Positions 8,610-18,583 of a stretch of DNA of 64,000 nt are shown in pieces. Each line of letters opens with the position of its first letter. Position 1 is the first letter of the stretch. Made by a program: the position numbers and the translations under genes. The notes beneath the pieces were generated by a model. The model was not told where the DNA came from, searched no databases, and saw nothing but the letters and a program-made list of their open reading frames with translations. Source of the DNA: Kitasatospora paranensis (lineage in GTDB: Bacteria > Actinomycetota > Actinomycetes > Streptomycetales > Streptomycetaceae); assembly GCF_039544005.1 (NCBI RefSeq), contig NZ_BAABKV010000001.1, positions 8,308,001 to 8,372,000 on the forward strand, in the 5' to 3' direction.

Positions 8610-9615
8610 ATGATGACGATCATCGACATGGGGGTCGGCGCGGTGTTGCACGCACTCGGACTGAACGAACTGACGGAGAGCGTCTACAGGATCCTGTTGG
8701 CGGAGCCGGACTGGGGGTCGAGCGGATCGCCGCCGACCTGCACCTGCCGGAGGCACAGGTGCGGGAGGCGCTCGACGAGCTGCTGGAACTGACGCTGCTG
8801 CGGCCCGCGGGCGACTCCCGCGGGTTGCGGGCCGTCAGCCCGGAGGTCGGACTGACCAGGCTCCTCGCCCGCAACCAGAACCAACTCCTGTTCCGTCAGC
8901 AGCAGTTGGAGAGCGCCCGGTCCGCGATCGCGGCCCTGTCCGCGGAGTTCATCGACCGGCGGCCCGACGACGAGATGGTCGTACGGCTGGACTCCCTCGA
9001 GGCCGTCCGTGACCGCCTGGAGGAACTCGCGGCGACCGCGACCGAGGAGTGCCTGTCCCTGATGCGCGGGGAGCGGTCCGCCCCGATTCCATCCAGGCCG
9101 GCAAACACCCCAACCAGCTCGCGCTGGAACGCGGAGTGGTCATCCGCAGCATCTTCCAGGACAGCTTCCGCAACGACCCCGACACCCTGCGCTATGCCCG
9201 GTGGTTGGCGGATCTGGGTGGTCTGACCCGCACCGTGCCGCTGCTGCCGATGCGGCTGGTGATCGTCGATCGCAGCGTCGCCCTGGTGCCGACCGACCCG
9301 AGCGACGGTCGTCGTGGCGCGTTGGAGCTGCACGGTGCGGCCCTGATCCAGCCGTTGTGTGCGCTGTTCGACGAACTGTGGCGCAGCGGTGCGGACTTCG
9401 GGCTGCCAGCGGTCCGTGACGATCGGGACCTGACCGGGTCGGAGCGTGCGCTGTTACAGCTGCTGGGCGAGGGTCACACGGACGAGTCCGCCGGCCGCAA
9501 GCTGGGCCTGTCCTTGCGGACGGTGCGTCGGATGATGCAGGACCTGATGAATCGTCTGGGCGCCGACAGCCGCTTCCAGGCAGGGGCCCAGGCCGTGCGG
9601 AAGGACTGGCTGTGA
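8610..9615 (+). CDS. LuxR-type regulator with TrmB-like N-terminus, two frame breaks
   Basis: Three successive frames join into one 335-residue protein. Residues 1-75 look like a TrmB/MarR-type winged helix (HALGLNELTESVYRILLAEPDW…IAADLHLPEAQVREALDEL). A long central coiled region carries LLARNQNQLLFRQQQ. The C-terminal 65 residues form a LuxR helix-turn-helix (LTGSERALLQLLGEGHTDES…LSLRTVRRMM). Breaks lie at about 8715 in a GGGGG run and about 9083 in a CCCC run; one base added at each gives the full protein, which argues for sequencing error. This class of orphan streptomycete regulator usually controls secondary metabolism or development. The start could also be ATG 8613 or 8628. Confidence 0.75.
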
Positions 9616-10153
9616 CCCTGCAGCAGCCGTGCCGATGCTGTGGGGGCACATCCAGGGCGTGCCGCGGCCGTCTCGCGTAGTGGATCTCTTTCCCGATGCT
9701 CCGGTGGGTTCCGGTTGTGTCCCGGCCTCCTTGGGGATCGCCCACCGGTCGTGTCCGGCCCAAAGCCGGACTCCTCGTCGCCGAACCGCCGGCCGGTGTT
9801 GGCCGGTGACAGGACGCCGTCGGTGCCGCGGTCGCCGTTTGCGGGCTCGGTGCACAGATGCCCGAGCGGGATGGGCAGCGCGGCAGCCACGGGCTGCTCC
9901 GCGGTCGTGAGGTCTCGGGGCCGATCCCTGGCGGGAGTGTCCGGGATCGCGTCCATGTCTGTGCCGTGATGCGAGATGGCAGTTCGTGGTGGCAGGTTGT
10001 GCCGGTGATCGTCGCGGCCGGTTCCGACGGCGACTGTGGGCCTTTCGTGTTTCTCCTCGCTGTCGCCGGCCCCGGCGGCGGTCGCTCGGGTGCCGCGTGA
10101 ACAGGACCGCGCCACGTTCCGGCTGCTGACCCCGCTGAAGCCGTGAAGGCTCT
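9616..10153. other. Stretch without a supported gene
   Basis: About 540 bases between the LuxR-type gene and the prepilin peptidase. Several frames are open but none shows family motifs, a ribosome site or protein-like composition. A short plus-strand fragment ending …REQDRATFRLLTPLKP at about 10146 could be the tail of a lost gene. Confidence 0.4.
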
Positions 10154-10873
10154 TCAGCGGAGGAGTACCGACACAGCGATCGCGCCGACCAGGAGTGACG
10201 GGCCGAGGGCGAGTTCGGCCTTGCGGTCAGCGCGCCCGCTGGCGATCAGCAGGATGGCGTGTGCGGCGCCGAGGAGCATTCCTGCGCAGATTCCCGAGTA
10301 GACGGCTGTCCAGCTGTGCCAGGCCGGCAGGCCGGCCAGGGTGGGGCGAGCTTCGCGTCGCCCAGGCCCATCCCGCCGGTCAGTACGAGGACCAGGAACA
10401 CCATCGCCACGACTGCGGTTGCGGTGGCCGCCCGCCCCAGGGCCGCCTACTGGCCGCCCGTTGCGGCAGCCGCGACCAGCAGGACCGCGACACCGGCCGC
10501 GGCCGCGCCGGCGGTCGGGGAGCCGCCTCACTGTGAGGTCGGTCAGGAGCAGCGCGGTGCCGTGTCCGGCGAGCCACAGTTGGGCGGCGAGGAGCCATCC
10601 GGTCGCGCCGCCGGCCGTCACGGCGGCGGCTGCGAGGACGATGAGCGCCTCGGGGATCGGAACCGGTGGGCCGAGCCGCGCCACGCTTCCCGCAGTGGCG
10701 GAGCACCAGGTCGACGGCGGCGCGGCCGCGTAGGAGGTGGTGGCCGCTGTCGGGGCAGGCGGTGCGGGAGCCGGTGGGGACGCTGCAGGCGAAGCCCGCG
10801 GGCCGGACCAGGAGTGCGCCGGCGGCGAGTCCGGCAGCGGCGGCGAGCGCGGTGTCGGCGGGGCAGGGGGCAT
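10154..10873 (-). CDS. A24-family prepilin peptidase, several frame breaks
   Basis: The ATG at 10873 follows AGGAG by 4 bases. Pieces in different frames assemble into a polytopic protein of about 240 residues: ADTALAAAAGLAAGALL…, then CPDSGHHLLRG, then a hydrophobic stretch with LTDLTVRRLPD (first catalytic Asp region), then GGMGLGDAKLAP (the GxGD motif with the second Asp), then LPAWHSWTAVYSGICAGML and a final span ending VSVLLR. Both Asp motifs of aspartic prepilin/preflagellin peptidases are present. At least four indels interrupt it, so it is either badly sequenced or a pseudogene. Its usual partners (Tad/Flp pilus genes) are absent from this window. Confidence 0.55.
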   Translation of the reverse strand: MPPAPPTPRSPPLPDSPPAHSWSGPRASPAASPPAPAPPAPTAATTSYAAAPPSTWCSATAGSVARLGPPVPIPEALIVLAAAAVTAGGATGWLLAAQLWLAGHGTALLLTDLTVRRLPDRRRGRGRCRGPAGRGCRNGRPVGGPGAGGHRNRSRGDGVPGPRTDRRDGPGRREARPTLAGLPAWHSWTAVYSGICAGMLLGAAHAILLIASGRADRKAELALGPSLLVGAIAVSVLLR

Positions 10874-10944
10874 GGGGCTCCTGGATCGGGTGTCGGGGAA
10901 ACGGGAGGCGGGCCGGGCGGACGGTGGCGCTGTCCGGTCGGCGC

Positions 10945-11275
10945 GCCGATGGGACGCGGTTCTACAGGCCCCGGACGGCGCCGCCGGTGGTGCGGCGTTG
11001 GATCGGTCGCGCGGTCGCGTCCTGGAGGCCGTCGAACCGCATCTCGCGGGCCATCTGCCTCGCCTGGTCGGCGACGTTGCGTACCCCGGCCGGGTTGCCG
11101 GCGCGGTGCTCGATGCGCATCCATGCCCGGTACAGCACCTCCGCGGCCGGCTCGACGCCCAGGCCGGTGGCGATGGCGGCGCGATCGGCGCCTGGCCGAT
11201 ATCCGTGATCCGCAACGGCCCGAGAACCTGCACCTGCAGCGGCTCCGAGCGACGTGGAGCCCGCGTCCGCTGCAT
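10945..11275 (-). pseudogene. BTAD/SARP-type regulator remnant
   Basis: Two out-of-frame pieces resemble the ends of streptomycete regulators with a bacterial transcriptional activator domain: LQVQVLGPLRITDIGQ at 11240, typical of the N-terminal start, and GLGVEPAAEVLYRAWMRIEH then RAGNPAGVRNVADQARQM, typical of the last helices of a BTAD domain. The several hundred residues normally between are missing, so this is an internal deletion relic lying between the prepilin peptidase and the glycine-rich protein. Confidence 0.45.
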
Positions 11276-11341
11276 GGAGTGCGGCAGCGGACGCGGGCAC
11301 TACGGGGGTTCACCCGGGGGCGAGATGCGCGGCCGGGTGGG

Positions 11342-13125
11342 TTACAGGGTGCTGCACTGGCCCGTGCGGGCGCCGGTGACGGTGTTGGGGTGGCCGTCGT
11401 TGGTGGGGGTGGGGTGTTGCCCGAGCAGGCCAGGGAGCCGCCGATGGTGTTGCCTTCGATCTCGGGGCGGTTGTCCTCGGGGAAGGGCCCGGTGCCGGTG
11501 TTGTTGGCGACCGCCACGCTTCGGCCGATGTGGTTGCCGACGAGTTCCAGGCCGCCGGTGTTGTTGCTGAGCGCCACCATCTGGTTGATCTGGTTGGCGG
11601 CGCAGTGGTCGTCGCCGGGATCGCCGATGACGACGAACTTGCCGGCGCCGTAGACGGCGACGGAGCCGCTGACGGTGGCGCCGCACACGCCGACCAGGGT
11701 GCCGCTGAAGGAGGTGATGTCGCCTTGGACGGTGGAGTTGCCGATGAACAGGGCGCTGCCGGCGGCGGCAGCGACGTTGCCGTGGACGGTGGCGTTGAGG
11801 ACGCAGGTGCTCTCGCCGGTGGCGACGACGCTGGCCACGGAGCCGGTGACGGTCCGGGTGCAGTTGACCGTCTGGGTGGCGCTCTCCGGCGCGGGGGCCG
11901 GGTAGATGGCGTCGCCGCTGTACTGGGCGGTCAGGGTGTGGTTGCCGGGCAGCAGGTTCGACCAGGTCAGCAGGGCCTGGGCGCAGTGGTCGCCTCCGCC
12001 GGGGGACAGCGGGGCGGTGCCGAGGGTGGCGCCGGCGTCGGTGAAGGTGACGGTGCCCGTCGGGATCGTGGTGGAGCCGCCGTTGGGGCAGACGGTGTCG
12101 GTGAGCGTGACCGGGTGCCCGAACAGCGACGGGTTCGGGGAGGTCGTGAGCGTGGTCGTCACGGTGGGCTGGGTGGTGTAGCTGATGGTGACGCTCGCGG
12201 CGGCGCTGGTCACCGTGGGGCCGGTGCCGCCGGCGGGGACGAGGGACGAGCCGCCGCCCCCACCGCCTCCACTCCCGGCCGGGGTGACCAGAGGGTTGAT
12301 GTTGCCTCCGCCGCCTCCGCCGTAGAAGCCTCCGCCGCCTCCGCCGCCCGTGTCCAGGCCGCCGTTGCCGCCGGTGCCGAGCGTGCCGGGCGTACCGGAT
12401 GGTGTCCCGCCGCCCCCGGCGCCGCCGGCCCCGCCCTGGGTGGCCGTGCCCGTCCCGCCGCCGGTTCCTCCGCCGCAGGCCCCGTCCGCGCCCGGCTGAC
12501 CGGCATCCCCACCCGGGCTTCCCGGGCAGGGGTTTTGAGCGGCTTCACCGGCTCCACCGCCGCCCGCGGCGACGATGAGACGGGAATCGGTGGTGGTGAG
12601 GGGGACGGTGCGGGACTGGGTGCGGATGTCGGAGGCTCCGCCTCCGCCCCCGCCGAAGTGGGTGTTGCCGCCGCCGTTGAAGCCGCCGGTGCACAGCGAG
12701 GAGGGGTAACAGGATCCGTTGTTGGTGGCGGTGCCGCCGACTTCGACGTAGAGCGTCTGTCCGCTGGACAGCCCCGTGAGGGTGCCCGACACCTGAGCGC
12801 CACGGCCGCCGCTCACGCCACCGAGCCCCTCCAGGCCGCCGTGGCCGCCGATGGCCGTGACGTCGGCTTGCGTGACGCCGTTGGGGACGGTGAACGTCTG
12901 CTCGGCGCCGGTGAAGGCGAACGTACAGGTGGTGGTGTTACCGGAGGTCGTGCAGGTGCCCTGGGCATGGGCGGCCCCGGACAGCGCCACCGGGGCGATG
13001 GCGGCGGTGCAGAACACGCCGGCCGCGACGGCCAGCGCACGTCCACGGCGGCCTGCCGAACCGGCACGGTACCCGCTCACATCCGAGCCTGGCCGACCAC
13101 CTGCAACCGACAGTAAGAAAGTCAC
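11342..13125 (-). CDS. Large secreted glycine-rich, Ig-like protein, one frame break
   Basis: GTG 13125 follows GGGAG by six bases. The long signal peptide ends SGAAHA at about residue 53. Three parts follow. Residues 55-320 are a glycine-rich domain of the Gly_rich type (FGGGGGGASDIRTQ plus long GGG tracts). Residues about 320-420 are an Ig-like Big_3-type domain (TTLTTSPNPSLFGHPVTLTD … GNHTLTAQYSGDAIY). The C-terminal 170 residues have short turns rich in V, G, N and S (VHGNVAAAAGSALFIGNSTV … GNHIGRSVAVANNTG) suggesting a beta-helix. The frame breaks near 11410 in a CCCC/ACCCCC tract; one added base leads to the stop at 11342, giving 594 residues. It is probably a surface or matrix protein; ligand unknown. 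Confidence 0.7.
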
Positions 13126-13348
13126 GATCTACTCCCAGAAAGCGGAAAGGGGAATCCCCCGGCAGGGGACCGTCTTCCGCCACCCTGGATCAGACAGCCC
13201 AGCCTCCGCTCGACAACTGATCTGACACACCGCCGAATGGTCCTCCGCCCACCCGGCATGCACGCAAGACCGGAGCGCGAACCCGACCCGCGTCGCCCAG
13301 GACGTCACCAGGCCGGGCCCGGCCGGCAGGCGGTGCTGTCGAAACTCG

Positions 13349-13370
13349 GGCTCTGTCACGAGTTGTGTGG
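13349..13370 (+). repeat. Left terminal inverted repeat of the ISL3 element
   Basis: Pairs with 15689-15710 on the other strand with two mismatches over 22 bases (T/G at the eighth base and a difference at the inner end). The outer flank gives the left copy of the target duplication. Confidence 0.85.
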
Positions 13371-13468
13371 TGGCTCACGCTGAGTGAGTATTGATCTTGT
13401 TAGCTGTCCTCGTGAGGTTGCCTGAAAATCGTCAGGCGCCGTCGTGCTGTCGCTGACACTTCTGGCCC

Positions 13469-15069
13469 GTGAACGATGCGTTGGTCCGGTTAGAGGCGTT
13501 GCTGTTTCCGGCAGTCGCGGACCTGAAGGTGCTGTCGGTCGATGTGCACAGTGAGGCGATCCGGGTCGGGGTGAGGTCCACGGCGGTCGGTGCATCGTGC
13601 CCGGGCTGTGGAGTCCGGTCGAGGAGAGTGCACGCCTCCTACCTGCGCTCTCCCACGGACATGCCGAGCGCAGGCCGGCGAATGTTGTTGCGGCTGCACG
13701 TCCGGCGTTTCGTCTGCGCCGGCACGTCGTGCGAACGGCGGACTTTTGCCGAGCAGGTGCCGGGCCTTACCCGCCGGTACAGTCGGTGGACCGAGCGGTT
13801 GCGGATTGCGCTGGCGGGGATCGGGCTGGCGCTGGCTGGCCGTGCTGGCGCCAGGCTGGCTGATGTCCTCGGGGTCTCGATCAGTCGCAGTGCCGTGTTG
13901 CGACTGATCCACGCACTGCCCGAACCACAGCCCCCGTCTCCGCGGGTGGTGGGTGTCGACGAGTACGCGATGCGCAAAGGCCGCGTCTACGGCACCGTCC
14001 TGATCGACATCGAGGCGCGGCGGCCCGTAGACATGCTGCCGGACCGAGAGGCGGCAACGGTCGCCGCCTGGCTCGCAAAGCATTCCGGCATCGAGGTCGT
14101 CTGCCGCGACCGCGCCCCGTTCTTCGCCGAAGGCGCCCGGACCGGCGCCCCGCAGGCTGTCCAAGTCGCAGATCGATGGCATCTCTGGCACAACGTCAGC
14201 GAGGCCGCCGAGCGATGCGTCACCCGCCACCGCGCCTGCCTGCGGACTGTCCGTCCCGCGGCCGGATCGCAGCCCGAGCAGGAGACTTCCAACACCGACC
14301 AGAATCCCAAGCCGCACTGGCCGACCAGCCACCGCTTCGCCGACCGGACCCGAACCACGCACGCCACCGTCCACGCCTACCTTGCCGCCGGCCACAGCCG
14401 ACGAGCCATCGCCCGCCAGCTCGGAATGACCTATCAGACCGTCAAACGGTACGCAGACGCCAAGACCCCGGAAGAGCTGTTCCAGGGCCAGTGGCAAGGC
14501 AGGCCGAGCAAGCTCGACGAGTTCAAGCCCTACCTCGACGAACGATGGTCCGACGGCTGCACCAACGCCTGGACACTCTGGGAGGAGATCACGGCACGGG
14601 CCGCGGCAGCTACCAGACCGTGCGGGCCTACATCTGCCCCAAGCGGACCTCGGCCCAGCCCGTCCAGCCGCGGCCGCCATCACCGCGAACCGTCGCCGGA
14701 TGGATCCTGCGACACCCCGACAACCTCGCCGAAGCCGACCATCTCCAGCTCAAGGCCGTCCCGGCCCAGTGCCCCGAACTCGACGCCCTCACCAATCACG
14801 TCAGGTCCTTCGCCCAGATGCTCACCGGGCGTGAGGGCGAGCGGCGACCACAGTGGCTCGAAGCGGTTCGCCGCGACGATCTCCCCGGTCTCCATGCTCT
14901 TGCCGCCGGACTCGAACGCGACCTGGACGCCGTGATCGCCGGCCTGACCCTGCCCTGGAGTTCGGGAGCGGTCGAAGGCCATGTGAACCGCATCAAGATG
15001 CTCAAGCGGCAGATGTACGGACGAGCGGGATTCGACCTCCTGCGGAAGCGTGTCCTTCTCGCGGGCTGA
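13469..15069 (+). CDS. ISL3-family transposase, one frame break
   Basis: From GTG 13469, a 533-residue transposase once one base is restored. The N-terminal zinc-finger-like region has CPGCGVRSRRVHASY and FVCAGTSCERRTF. The DDE domain begins VVGVDEYAMRKGRVYGTVLI; a second acidic block lies near VQVADRWHLWHN. The C-terminus has WSSGAVEGHVNRIKMLKRQM, typical of ISL3, with the catalytic Glu. The frame breaks near 14600 at cacgggccgc; an extra G gives TARGRGSYQTVRAYI, matching the usual ITARGYxGSYQTVR block. ISL3 elements are not known for programmed frameshifting, so error or recent mutation is likelier. Confidence 0.85.
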
Positions 15070-15087
15070 ACACGTTCTCACCGCCGA

Positions 15088-15630
15088 CTATTTGAGAAGC
15101 CTGAAGCCCGGTTGAGCAGCCCAGGCGCGCAAGAATTCGGCCGTGCCGAACACGGTCGGCAACGGGCCGTCCGTCATCGCGAGCACGCCCGGAAGTCCGT
15201 CCACGACTGCAACCTGGTCATCCAGTAGCTCAGCGTTGGCAACACCGCCGACTACGTCCATGATGGCAGCCGTCAGCAGGGCCGTGACGAGGTGATCGAT
15301 CGGTCCGTTGCACCCGGCGATGACGTCCACCGCGTGTGTCGGGCTGAAGCCGATGAGGGGTTCCAGATCGGGGCCGTCCGCGTGCTCGGCCTCGAAGGTC
15401 TCCTCGTCCCCGATTCCGGGACCCATGACATAAACCAGAAATGGCCGGCGACCGTCGACTTCACCTGGGTCCGTGGCACCGAGTCGGTCGGCCATCACGT
15501 TGAGGTCGTAGCCGCCAGGGCGCTTCTCCTCGAAGAAGGCTGACGATCCCACCAGGACGCCCCGGAGTCGCTCTACAACTGCAGCCGGAACCGCCTCGGC
15601 CAACTCAATCACCAACACTGGACCACCCAT
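15088..15630 (-). CDS. Passenger gene inside the ISL3 element, possible DUF6368 family
   Basis: A 180-residue soluble protein starting MGGPVLVIELAEAVPAAVVERLRG and ending AWAAQPGFRLLK. It has no signal peptide, membrane span or known catalytic motif; acidic residues are abundant in the middle (EETFEAEHADGPDLEPL). The start and length recall the streptomycete DUF6368 family, but I am not certain. It converges on the transposase with an 18-base gap and starts 58 bases inside the right terminal repeat, so it moves with the element. A role as immunity, regulatory or simple cargo protein cannot be told from sequence. Confidence 0.65.
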   Translation of the reverse strand: MGGPVLVIELAEAVPAAVVERLRGVLVGSSAFFEEKRPGGYDLNVMADRLGATDPGEVDGRRPFLVYVMGPGIGDEETFEAEHADGPDLEPLIGFSPTHAVDVIAGCNGPIDHLVTALLTAAIMDVVGGVANAELLDDQVAVVDGLPGVLAMTDGPLPTVFGTAEFLRAWAAQPGFRLLK

Positions 15631-15688
15631 AGCCGGAGCCTAACCAGCCGAGCGGCATACCCCCAGCGCATTAAGCAACGTGACTGTG

Positions 15689-15710
15689 TCACACAACTCG
15701 TGCCAGAGCC
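15689..15710 (-). repeat. Right terminal inverted repeat of the ISL3 element
   Basis: Reverse complement matches 13349-13370. The bases just outside, caaactcg, repeat the left flank at seven of eight positions, consistent with an 8-bp target duplication with one later change. From here to 15933 no gene is seen. Confidence 0.85.
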
Positions 15711-15933
15711 CAAACTCGTGGACGAAGCCGGGCCCGCGCGGAGGTGACGGTGTCAGCCGCCCCAGTTGGTGTCGATGTGCCTGCTCACGGAGTCCTCCCC
15801 GGTCGGTTGGTGACTCTAGGCGCGGCAGATGCTCCTGTCATCAGGCTACGCAGGCCCGGGGCCCCCGGGGCCGGGCATCCGGACGGCCCTGGGCCGGTAT
15901 GGATGCGGCACGTGGCGTCGGACGGGCTGCGGC

Positions 15934-17117
15934 TCAGGTGCGGAGGAGGTCGCGGAGGTCGGTGACGGTTCTTTCGCCGGTGCGGCTGGCGGGGATGTGG
16001 CGCAGGAGGTCGGCTGCTCGTGAGCGTACGAGACCGGTGCGCTGGTCGGTGGGGAGCTCGATGGGTGCGTCGACGGCGCGGCGGCAGCCCTGGGCTTTGT
16101 CACCGGCGTGGTGGTCGCACAGGGCTGCGTCCATGCGCATCAGTGCGCGTGCCTGGTAGCTGTTGGGCCCGGACAGCTGCAGGGCGCGGTCCTGGGCGGC
16201 TCGGGCCTGCGCGGTGGCGCCGAGGCGGGTGTGGGCGTGCGAGAGGTGGAGTTTCTGTTCGGGCAGGCCCAGCCAGGTGTCGGCGGTGGAGGCGGAGTCC
16301 AGCCGGTCCGCGATCTCCTGGGTCCGGGCCAGGGCTGCCCGGGCGGCTTCCCGGTTGCCGGTGACGGCGTGGGCCCGGGCGGAGACCGCGGCGGCGAGGG
16401 CGGCCGCGGCCGAGGGGGAGTCGCCGGCGGCGAGCAGGGCCCGGTCGGCGAGGCGGACGGCGTCGCGGGGGACCCCGTAGGTCAGCGGTGTCATCGCCTC
16501 CCGGGCGTAGAGCCAGGCGACGAGCTGCCGGGCGCCGGACTCGCCGGCCGCCATCCGGGCGGAGTGGAACCAGCCGCGGGCCTCCCTGGTCTCGCCGAGG
16601 TCGTGGAGGACGATCGCGGCCATGCCGGAGAGCTGTCCGACGGTCCGGCACAGGCGGGTGCGGTCCGTCGTGGTCTGTGGCCGGGCGAGGAGGGTGCGCA
16701 GTGCGATGACGTCGTCGGCGAGTTCGGCGAGGCGGGCGGTGGGGGCCTGGCCGCCGTAGCCGACGGCGTAGGTGTCGGCGACTTCTTCCCAGAAGTCGAG
16801 CTCGGTCGGGGTGGAGTGGCATGCCAGGGCGGCGTCCAGGGTGTGGCGCTCGTCCTGTCCTCGATCCGGATCTCGGCACGCAGGCGGCCGTCCTCGCACA
16901 GCTGCTCGGCGAGCGCGGCACGGCGTGCCCCGACCTCCTCGCCCCGCCGTGCGCGCTGGACCGGGACGACCTTCACCCCGGGCTCGCCTCCCAGGGCGAG
17001 ACACACCTCGCGCACGAGCCTTTCCCAGCTCTCGACGACCTGCACGGCCCGTCCGTCGCCACGGCACAGCGTCTCGTCATCGATGTCGTTGCGGACGGGA
17101 ACCCACGCTGCGCCCAT
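15934..17117 (-). CDS. TPR-like streptomycete regulator, one frame break
   Basis: Adding one base near 16850 gives 394 residues. The first 90 residues contain ESWERLVREVCLALGGEP and RAALAEQLCEDGRLRAEIR, where related proteins carry a helix-turn-helix, but I cannot see a convincing one. The rest is helical repeat: HSTPTELDFWEEVADTYAVG, then DDVIALRTLLARPQTTTDR, ALARTQEIADRLDSA and a C-terminal TVTDLRDLLRT, as in XRE-type regulators with a tetratricopeptide C-terminus. It is transcribed after the DUF1254 gene, 28 bases away, so the two are probably one operon. Confidence 0.6.
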
Positions 17118-17145
17118 GTTCTGGAAGCCGTGGCATCCGGGGTCT

Positions 17146-18494
17146 CTAACCGGTAGTGCCAGCGGGCGGGGTGACTCGGTCGATCGGTCGTGGTCTCCAT
17201 GTTCCGTTGAGGGCTGCCGACCGGGGCCAGTACAGGCGGAGGATGACGTTGAACGGCCCGTCGGGCGCCGGGAGCCAGTTGGCTTCGCGATCGGGGCCGG
17301 GGTGGTCGTGCTGCAGGTGGAGGTCGAGGGAGCCGTCGGGGTTGTACCGGAGGTTGCTGCGGTCGCCGAGGGCGTAGCGGTCGAGGGGGTTGTCGGCGAA
17401 GAACTGGCGGTCGTTCATCATCGTGAGCGACCAGAAGCCGTCGACCGGGGGCAGGCTGTCGGCTGGGAAGTGCAGGCGGTAGTGGTGGGCGCCGTGCAGC
17501 GGCTGGCCGTCGGCGTCGGTGGTGGTGTGGGGGTAGAGGGCGTCTGCGTCGAGGTTGGCGCCGAAGCCGATCTGGGCGACGCTGGCGCGCAGCGGGTAGT
17601 CGGTGCCGTACGAGCCGAGGCCCCGGTTGACGGTCCAGCCGTTGCGACTGGTGCTGGCGGTGCGGGATCGGTAGGCGGCGACTGTGCGCGGTCCGTCTGC
17701 AGCGGCCCGGTCGAGCTGTGCCTGAATGTCTTTCGGTAGCTGAGCGGTCTTGTGTCCCGGGTGCAGGCCGAGGGTGGCGATGCGCTGGAGCAGTGGCTCG
17801 TCGGCGGCGCCGGGCGGATTGTCCGCCATGAGTTGCAGCATCCGGGTGAAGAAGGATTGGCCGTCCATGCGGTGGACCTGTTCTGTTGGACCGGTGGGAT
17901 GTCTGGGTCGGCCGTTCCTGGGACTGCGTCGTCGTGACCGGGCGTGGCGTGCTGGCCCGCGCTGGAGCGGGGCCATGCGGACAGCGGGGTGAGGTGAGTG
18001 CGGTCCTGGAGGTCGCGGATGGCAGGCAGGTCGTCGGGGCCGTGGAGGGCGTAGCGCCCGATGAGCATGTTCAGGCGGGTGGGTGAGCGCAGCAGTGTGA
18101 GGCCGCCCGGCGGTTCGCCTTGCCATCGCGGGCCGGCGATGAGGAACGGTCCGGCTTTGGGGCCGTAGGTGCGCGTGCCGGGCGACGCGATGACGTTCGA
18201 CCAGGCGTCCAGGATCGGTGTCATCCAGAAGCGGTCGCCGAAGTCCGGCAGGGTCAGCACCATCGGCTCGGCGTCCAGGTCGAGCCAGGCAGTGGCGTAG
18301 AGCGTGTCGGTGTTCGGTGAGACCACCTCGGTGAATGTGGCGTCAGGTGGTTTCCGCAGGAAGCGCAAGTGGTTGAACGGGGCCCGGCCGGGGCCGGGGG
18401 CGGTCATCACCTGGCAGGTCGTGGCTGCGATGAGGAGGGGGTACCCGTAGATGTACGCGTCGTTGGCGGCGTCGTGCAGCCGCGTGGTTGCCAT
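17146..18494 (-). CDS. DUF1254/DUF1214 protein, one frame break
   Basis: ATG 18494 follows GGGAGG. One missing base somewhere in 17890-17990 splits it; repaired length is 449 residues. The N-terminal half is DUF1254 (DAYIYGYPLLIAAT … VVSPNTDTLYATAWLDL … RFWMTPILDAWSNV); the C-terminal half is DUF1214 (LRASVAQIGFGANLDADALY … FWSLTMMNDRQFFADNPLDRY … NWLPAPDGPFNVILRLYWP). The family is widespread in bacteria, often with lipid or xenobiotic genes, and has no agreed enzyme activity. No signal peptide is visible, unlike some relatives. Confidence 0.8.
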
Positions 18495-18583
18495 GCGATA
18501 CGCCTCCCGTGCCCTCGGGTGTCACGTCAGGGGGCCGGGCCGCGCGCCGCCCGGCTGTCGCGGCGCGCGGGTGACGGCAGCGG

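Larger units (their letters stand above)
13349..15710 (+). mobile_element. ISL3-family insertion sequence with passenger gene
   Basis: A 2362-base element. The left end GGCTCTGTCACGAGTTGTGT matches the reverse complement of the right end GGCTCTGGCACGAGTTGTGT with one mismatch over 20 bases. Flanks are gaaactcg on the left and caaactcg on the right, seven of eight bases alike, the 8-bp target duplication expected for ISL3. It contains a transposase (13469-15069) and, facing it, an unrelated gene (15088-15630). Most ISL3 members are 1.3-2.3 kb with transposase only, so the cargo is notable. Confidence 0.85.

Noticed and set aside
13469..15069. Programmed frameshift in the ISL3 transposase
   Set aside because: ISL3 is not known to use frameshifting, and the same one-base loss in G/C runs affects many unrelated genes here.
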